From the NCBI RefSeq assembly GCF_025562715.2, contig NZ_JAPFCC010000001.1, positions 4,454,501-4,518,500 on the forward strand: DNA of 64,000 nucleotides. Direction: 5' to 3'. The DNA is from Endozoicomonas gorgoniicola (lineage in GTDB: Bacteria > Pseudomonadota > Gammaproteobacteria > Pseudomonadales > Endozoicomonadaceae). Of the stretch, positions 54,701 through 63,700 are shown one piece after another. The notes beneath the pieces were generated by a model that ran no database searches, was not told the DNA's origin, and saw only the letters and a program-made list of their open reading frames with translations. A program made the translations under genes and the position numbers. The stretch's first letter is position 1; every line of letters begins with the position of its first letter.

Positions 54701-57700
54701 AGACAGCTTCGTTGCAGAAACAGTTACTGGCAGTTATGGCTCCCTGACCATTGATGCTAGTGGCAACTGGAGCTATTCGGCGGATAACAGTCAGTCAGCT
54801 ATCCAGGCACTGGGCGACGGTGACAGCCTGACGGAAACCATCACGGTTAAGTCTTTTGATAACACCACCCACGATATCGTCATTACCCTCAACGGTACCA
54901 ACGATGACGCAGTGATTGGTGGTGTTGATACCGCCTCGATAACGGAAGACGACGCGGCCACATTAACCGCTTCTGGTGCGTTGACCGTTTCTGATACCGA
55001 TACTGGCGAAGCCAGCTTCGCTGCAGAAACGGTCAGTGGTAGTTATGGTTCCCTGACCATTGATGCCAGTGGCAACTGGAGCTATTCCGCAGACAACAGT
55101 CAATCAGCTATCCAGGCACTGGGCGACGGTGACAGCCTGACAGAAACCATCACGGTTAAGTCCTTTGATAACACCACCCACGATATCGTCATTACCCTCA
55201 ATGGCACCAACGATGCGGCAGTGATTGGTGGTGTTGATACCGCCTCGATAACGGAAGACGACGCAGCCGCATTAACCGCTTCTGGTGCGCTGACTGTCAG
55301 CGATACCGATACCGGCGAAGCGAGCTTCGCCGCAGAAACGGTCAGTGGTAGTTATGGCTCCCTGACGATTGATGCCAGCGGTAACTGGAGCTATTCCGCA
55401 GGCAACAGTCAATCAGCTATCCAGGCACTGGGTGATGGTGACAGCCTGACAGAAACCATTACGGTTAAGTCCTTTGATAACACCACGCACGATATCGTCA
55501 TTACCCTCAACGGTACTAACGATGCGGCAGTGATTGGTGGTGTTGATACCGCTTCGATAACGGAAGACGATGCGGCCACATTAACCGCTTCCGGTACACT
55601 GACTGTCAGCGATACCGATACTGGCGAAGACAGCTTCGCCGCAGAAACGGTCAGCGGCACTTATGGCTCCCTGACGATTGATGCCAGCGGTAACTGGAGC
55701 TATTCCGCAGACAACAGTCAGTCAGCTATCCAGGCACTGGGCGACGGAGACAGCCTGACGGAAACCATTACGGTTAAGTCCTTTGATAACACCATCCACG
55801 ATATTGTCATTACCCTCAACGGTACCAACGATGACGCAGTGATTGGTGGTGTTGATACCGCCTCGATAACGGAAGACGACGCAGCCACATTAACCGCTTC
55901 TGGTGCGCTGATGGTTTCTGATACGGATACCGGCGAAGCCAGCTTCGCCGCAGAAACCATCACCGGCAGTTATGGCTCCCTGACCATTGATGCCAGTGGC
56001 AGCTGGAGCTATTCCGCAGACAACAGTCAGTCAGCTATCCAGGCACTGGGCGACGGTGACAGCCTGACGGAAACCATCACGGTTAAGTCCTTTGATAACA
56101 CCACGCACAATATCGTCATTACCCTCAACGGTACCAACGATGCGGCAGTGATTGGTGGTGTTGATACCGGCTCGATAACGGAAGACGACGCGGCCACATT
56201 AATGGCTTCTGGTGCGTTGACCGTTTCTGATATCGATACCGGCGAAGCCAGCTTTACTGCAGAAACGATTAGTGGCACTTATGGCACCCTGACCATTGAT
56301 GCCAGTGGCAACTGGAGCTATTCCGCAGACAACAGCCAGTCAGCTATCCAGGCGCTAGGCGACGGTGACAGCCTGACGGAAACCATCACGGTTAAGTCCT
56401 TTGATAACACCACGCACAATATCGTCATTACCCTCAACGGCACCAACGATGCGGCAGTGATTGGTGGTGTTGATACCGCCTCGATAACGGAAGACGACGC
56501 GGCCACATTAATGGCTTCTGGTGCGTTGACCGTTTCTGATATCGATACCGGCGAAGCCAGCTTTACTGCAGAAACGATTAGTGGCACTTATGGCACCCTG
56601 ACCATTGATGCCAGTGGCAACTGGAGCTATTCCGCAGACAACAGTCAGTCAGCTATCCAGGCACTGGGTGATGGTGACAGCCTGACGGAAACGATCACGG
56701 TTAAGTCCTTTGATAACACCACGCACGATATTGTCATTACCCTCAACGGTACCAACGATGCGGCCGTCATAGGTGGTGTTGATACCGGCTCGATAACGGA
56801 AGACGACGCGGCCACATTAACCGCTTCCGGTGCGCTGACTGTCAGCGATACCGATACCGGCGAAGCCAGCTTCGCCGCAGAAACGGTCAGTGGCAGTTAT
56901 GGCTCCCTGACGATTGATGCCAGCGGTAACTGGAGCTATTCCGCAGACAACAGTCAATCAGCTATCCAGGCACTGGGCGACGGTGACAGCCTGACGGAAA
57001 CCATCAGCATCAAGTCATTCGATAACACCACGCACAATATCGTCATTACCCTCAACGGTACCAACGATGACGCAGTGATTGGTGGTGTTGATACCGCCTC
57101 GATAACGGAAGACGACGCAGCCACATTAACCGCTTCTGGTGCGCTGATGGTTTCTGATACGGATACCGGCGAAGCCAGCTTCGCCGCAGAAACCATCACC
57201 GGCAGTTATGGCTCCCTGACCATTGATGCCAGTGGCAGCTGGAGCTATTCCGCAGACAACAGCCAGTCAGCTATCCAGGCACTGGGTGATGGTGACAGCC
57301 TGACGGAAACGATCACGGTTAAGTCCTTTGATAACACCACGCACGATATTGTCATTACCCTCAACGGTACCAACGATGCGGCCGTCATAGGTGGTGTTGA
57401 TACCGCCTCTGTCATGGAAGACGACGCAGCCACATTAACCGCTTCCGGTGCGTTGACCGTTTCTGATACGGATACCGGCGAAGCTAGCTTCGCCGCAGAA
57501 ACCATCACCGGCAGTTATGGCTCCCTGACGATTGATGCCAGCGGCAACTGGAGCTATTCCGCAGACAACAGTCAATCAGCTATCCAGGCACTGGGTGATG
57601 GCGACAGCCTGACAGAAACCATCACGGTTAAGTCCTTTGATAACACCATCCACGATATCGTCATTACCCTCAACGGTACCAACGATGACGCAGTGATTGG

Positions 57701-60700
57701 TGGTGTTGATACCGCCTCGATAACGGAAGACGACGCAGCCACATTAACCGCTTCTGGTGCGCTGACTGTCAGCGATACCGATACTGGCGAAGCCAGCTTC
57801 GCCGCAGAAACCATCACCGGCAGTTATGGCTCCCTGACCATTGATGCCAGTGGCAACTGGAGCTATTCCGCAGACAACAGCCAGTCAGCTATCCAGGCAC
57901 TGGGTGATGGTGACAGCCTGACGGAAACGATCACGGTTAAGTCCTTTGATAACACCACGCACGATATTGTCATTACCCTCAACGGTACCAACGATGCGGC
58001 CGTCATAGGTGGTGTTGATACCGGCTCGATAACGGAAGACGATGCGGCCACATTAACGGCATCCGGCAAGCTCGATATCACCGATGTTGATACTGGCGAG
58101 GCTGCCTTCTCAGCAGAAACAGTTTCTGGAACCTATGGTTCACTGACTATTGATGCTGATGGCAACTGGAACTACGAAGCCGACAACACCCAGAGCGCTA
58201 TCCAGGCACTGGGCGACGGTGACAGCCTGACTGACACCATCACCGTTCAGTCGGTGGATGGTACGAGTAAAGACATCACGGTCACCATCAACGGCAGCAA
58301 CGATGTTGCGGTGATTAGCGGCACAGAGGCAGCCTCAGTCACTGAAGACGACGCAGCCACATTAACGGCATCCGGCAAGCTCGATATCACCGATGTTGAT
58401 ACCGGCGAGGCTGCCTTCTCAGCGGAAACTGTCTCTGGTACTTACGGTAATCTCACCATCGACGCCGGCGGCAACTGGAGCTACGAAGCCGACAATACCC
58501 AGAATGCTATTCAGGCATTGGGCGACGGTGACAGTCTGACAGATACCATCACGGTTCAGTCCGTTGACGGCACAGCTAAAGACATCGTTATTACCATTAA
58601 TGGCAACAATGATGTTGCGGTGATCAGCGGTACAGAGTCTGGCTCGGTTACTGAAGACGAAGCCGCCATATTAACTGCATCCGGCAAACTCGATATCACC
58701 GATGTTGATACCGGCGAGGCTGTCTTCTCAGCGGAAACTGTCTCTGGTACTTACGGTAATCTCACCATCGACGCCGACGGCAACTGGAGCTATTCAGCAG
58801 ACAACACCCAAGATGCTATTCAGGCATTGGGCGACGGTGACAGTCTGACAGATACCATCACGGTTCAGTCCGTTGATGGCACAGCTAAAGACCTCGTTAT
58901 TACCATTAATGGCAACAATGATGTTGCGGTGATCAGCGGTATAGAGTCTGGCTCGGTTACTGAAGACGAAGCCGCCATATTAACTGCATCCGGCAAGCTT
59001 GATATCACCGATGTTGATACCGGCGAGGCTGTCTTCTCAGCGGAAACTGTCTCTGGTACTTACGGTAATCTCACCATCGACGTCGACGGCAACTGGAGCT
59101 ACGAAGTCGACAATACCCAGACAGCTATTCAGGCACTGGGCGACGGTGGCAGCCTGACAGACACCATCACCGTTCAGTCGGTGGATGGTACGAGTAAAGA
59201 CATCACCATCAATATTAACGGCACCAATGATGTTGCAGTGATCAGCGGTACAGAGTCTGGCTCGGTTACTGAAGACGAAGCCGCCATATTAACGGCATCC
59301 GGCAAGCTCGATATCACCGATGTTGATACCGGCGAGGCTGTCTTCTCAGCGGAAACTGTCTCTGGTACTTACGGTAATCTCACCATCGACGCCGACGGCA
59401 ACTGGAGCTACGAAGCCGACAATACCCAGACAGCTATTCAGGCACTGGGCGACGGTGACAGCCTGACAGAAACCATCACGGTTAAGTCCGTCGATAACAC
59501 CACGCACAATATCGTCATTACCCTCAACGGCACCAACGATGCGGCAGTGATTGGTGGCGTTGATACCGCCTCGATAACGGAAGACGATGCGGCCACATTA
59601 ACCGCTTCCGGTACACTGACTGTCAGCGATACCGATACTGGCGAGGCTGCCTTCTCAGCAGAAACCGTTTCTGGCAGTTATGGTTCACTGACTATTGATG
59701 CTAATGGCAACTGGAACTACGAAGCCGACAACACCCAGAGCGCTATCCAGGCGCTGGGCGACGGTGACAGCCTGACTGACACCATCACCGTTCACTCGTT
59801 GGATGGCACTGCTAAAGACATCGTTATTAGCATTAATGGCACCAACGATGCGCCCGAGCTGACAGGTACTCTGGAAGATCAGACGACGGCGGAAGAAACC
59901 GCATTCTCTTACACCATTGATGCGAATGCCTTCACAGATGCAGAGGGTGAGAGCATTACCTACTCGGCCAGTCTCAATAACGGCGATCCATTGCCTGACT
60001 GGTTAAGCTTCGATGCCGCCACCCGAACCTTCAGTGGTACACCGGATGATGCCGACCTTGGTACCCTTCAGGTGACCGTCACCGCCAGCGACGGTGCCTT
60101 AAGTTCGTCTGCTGATGTCAGTATCACTGTCACCGGTGTTAATGACACTGCCGTGATTACCGAAGTCGCAGTGCCTAATCCGGATGTGGTTGCAGCCTAT
60201 GACATGAGCAGCAACAGTGACATTTCCGGTCATAATCACGATGTGACCTTTGGCAATGGTGCTGTTATTGCCAATGGTGCGGTTGACCTAAATGGTGCCG
60301 GAGGCAACCTCGGTGCCATCCAGATGGGCGGTGCAATCACTATCGCAACGTCGTTTACCTTCGACAGCTTCCATGGCTGGGCGCGTATTGTCGATTTTGG
60401 TAACGGCGGTGGCGGAGACAACATACTCATAGGCACTACCAGTGAAGGGTCGCTGGGCGTTGACATTTACCGCAGTGGCGAAGGTGCCAAATTCCTCAGG
60501 GTCAATGACTTCTACGAACTGGGAGAAGAGTTCCACGTCACACTGACCGTTGACGACAATGGTCATATGCGCCTGTACAAAGACGGCGTACTGATGGGTG
60601 AAAACGCCAACGGCCATACACCCAATGATGTGGTGCGAACCAACAGTTACATCGGTCAAAGTAACTGGGCAGAAGCCAATACCGACGGCTCCATGAGCGA

Positions 60701-63700
60701 CCTGATACTGCTGAACCATAGTCTTGATGCTAATGGCGTCAATGACCTCTACACATCGGTCAGCAACAACGACTTCAGTGCTTACTCAGCATTAACCACC
60801 GACTATGCCGTCACAGAAGACAACGCTGCGACACTGGCGACCTCTGGCAAGCTGGATATTACCGACGCTGATGCGGGTGAAGAAAGCTTTACTGCAGAAA
60901 CCATCACCGGCACTTACGGCGACCTGACCATTGATGCAGAAGGTAACTGGAGCTACGAAGCCGACAATACCCAGAATGCTATTCAGGCACTGGGCGACGG
61001 TGACAGCCTGACCGACACCATCACCGTTCAGTCGGTGGATGGTACGACCAAAGACATTACCGTCACTATTAACGGCACTAACGATGTTGCGGTGATTACT
61101 GGCGTAGAGACTGCCGCAGTCACTGAAGACGACTCAGCCACCTTAAGTGCTTCCGGCAAACTCGATATCACCGATGTTGATACCGGCGAAGCTGTCTTCT
61201 CAGCGGAAACGGTTTCTGGTACTTACGGCGATCTCACCATCGACGCTGACGGCAACTGGAGCTACGAAGCCGACAGTACCCAGTCAGCCATCCAGGCACT
61301 GGGCGACGGTGACAGCCTGACCGACACGATCACCGTTCAGTCGGTGGATGGCACGACCAAAGACATCATCGTTACCATTAACGGCACCAATGATGTTGCA
61401 GTGATCAGCGGTACAGAGTCTGGCTCGGTCACTGAAGACGACGCAGCCACATTAACGGCATCCGGCAAGCTCGATATCACCGATATTGATACCGGCGAGG
61501 CTGTCTTCTCAGCGGAAACGGTTTCTGGTACTTACGGCGATCTCACCATCGACGCTGACGGCAACTGGAGCTACGAAGCCGACAGTACCCAGTCAGCCAT
61601 CCAGACACTGGGCGACGGTGAGAGCCTGACAGATACCATCACGGTTCAGTCGGTGGATGGCACAAGCAAGGACATCACCGTTACTATTAACGGTACCAAC
61701 GATGTTGCAGTGATCAGCGGCACAGAGTCCGGCTCGGTCACTGAAGGCGACGCAGCCATCTTAAGTGCTTCCGGCAAGCTCGATATCACCGATGTTGATA
61801 CCGGCGAGGCAGCATTCTCAGCGGAAACCGTTTCTGGCTCTTATGGCGACCTTACCATCGACGCCAACGGCAACTGGAGCTACGAAGCTGACAATACCCA
61901 GACCGCTATCCAGGCACTGGGCGACGGTGACAGCCTGATAGACACCATCACCGTTCAGTCGGTGGACGGTACGACCAAAGACATTACCGTCACTATTAAC
62001 GGCACTAACGATGTTGCAGTGATTAGTGGCGCAGAGACTGCCGCAGTCACTGAAGACGCCGCAGCCACATTAACCGCTTCCGGCAAACTAGATATCACCG
62101 ATGTTGATACTGGCGAGGCTGCCTTCTCAGCAGAAACAGTTTCTGGTTCTTATGGCGACCTTACCATCGACACCGACGGCAACTGGAGCTACGAAGCTGA
62201 CAACACCCAGTCAGCTATCCAGGCACTGGGCGACGGTGACAGCCTGACCGACACGATCACCGTTCAGTCGGTGGATGGCACGACCAAAGACATCATCGTT
62301 ACCATTAACGGCACCAATGATGTTGCAGTGATCAGCGGTACAGAGTCTGGCTCGGTTACTGAAGACGAAGCCGCCACATTAACCGCTTCCGGCAAGCTCG
62401 ATATAACCGATGTTGATACCGGCGAGGCTGTCTTCTCAGCGGAAACCGTCTCTGGAACCTATGGTTCACTGACTATTGATGCTGATGGTAACTGGAACTA
62501 CGAAGCCGACAACACCCAGACCGCTATCCAGGCACTGGGCGACGGTGACAGCCTGACTGACACCATCACCGTTCAGTCGGTGGATGGCACAAGCAAGGAC
62601 ATCACTGTCACCATTAACGGCAGCAACGATGCTGCGGTGATTAGTGGCGCAGAGACTGCCGCAGTCACTGAAGACGACGCAGCCACATTAACGGCTTCCG
62701 GCAAACTCGATATCACCGATGTTGATACCGGCGAAGCTGTCTTCTCAGCGGAAACGGTTTCTGGTACTTACGGCGATCTCACCATCGACGCTGACGGCAA
62801 CTGGAGCTACGAAGCCGACAGTACCCAGTCAGCCATCCAGGCACTGGGCGACGGTGACAGCCTGACCGACACGATCACCGTTCAGTCGGTGGATGGTACG
62901 AGCAAAGACATTACCGTCACCATCAACGGTACCAACGATGCTGCAGTGATCAGCGGTACAGAGTCCGGCTCGGTGACTGAAGACGCCGCAGCCACATTAA
63001 CCGCTTCCGGCAAGCTCGATATCACCGATGTTGATACTGGCGAGGCTGTCTTCTCAGCGGAAACGGTTTCTGGCTCTTATGGCGACCTTACCATCGACGC
63101 CGACGGCAACTGGAGCTATTCAGCAGACAACACCCAAGATGCTATTCAGGCATTGGGCGACGGTGACAGCCTGACAGACACCATCACCGTTCAGTCGGTG
63201 GATGGTACGAGTAAAGACATCACCATCACTATTAACGGCACTAACGATGCTGCGGTGATTAGTGGCGTAGAGACTGCCGCAGTCACTGAAGACGACTCAG
63301 CCACATTAACCGCTTCCGGCAAACTCGATATCACCGATGTTGATACCGGCGAAGCTGCCTTCTCAGCGGAAACCGTTTCCGGTTCTTATGGCGACCTTAC
63401 CATCGACGCCGACGGCAACTGGAGCTACGAAGCTGACAACACCCAGTCAGCTATCCAGGCGCTGGGTGACGGTGACAGCCTGACCGATACCATCACCGTT
63501 CAGTCGGTTGATGGTACGAGTAAGGACATTACCGTCACTATTAACGGCGTCAATGACGCTGCCGTCACAACACAGGTTGACCTTGGCAGCACCAACGAAG
63601 ATACCGCGATAGTTATCACCAAAGACCAGCTGTTAGCCAACGCATCCGACGCTGATGGCGACACCTTAAGCGTCAACAGTCTTGCACTGGCTGATAACAG

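Noticed and set aside
55409..58081. Series of similar 80-90-codon minus-strand frames in the VCBS array
   Set aside because: They recur at 309-nt spacing as shadows of the repeat and have no start context.
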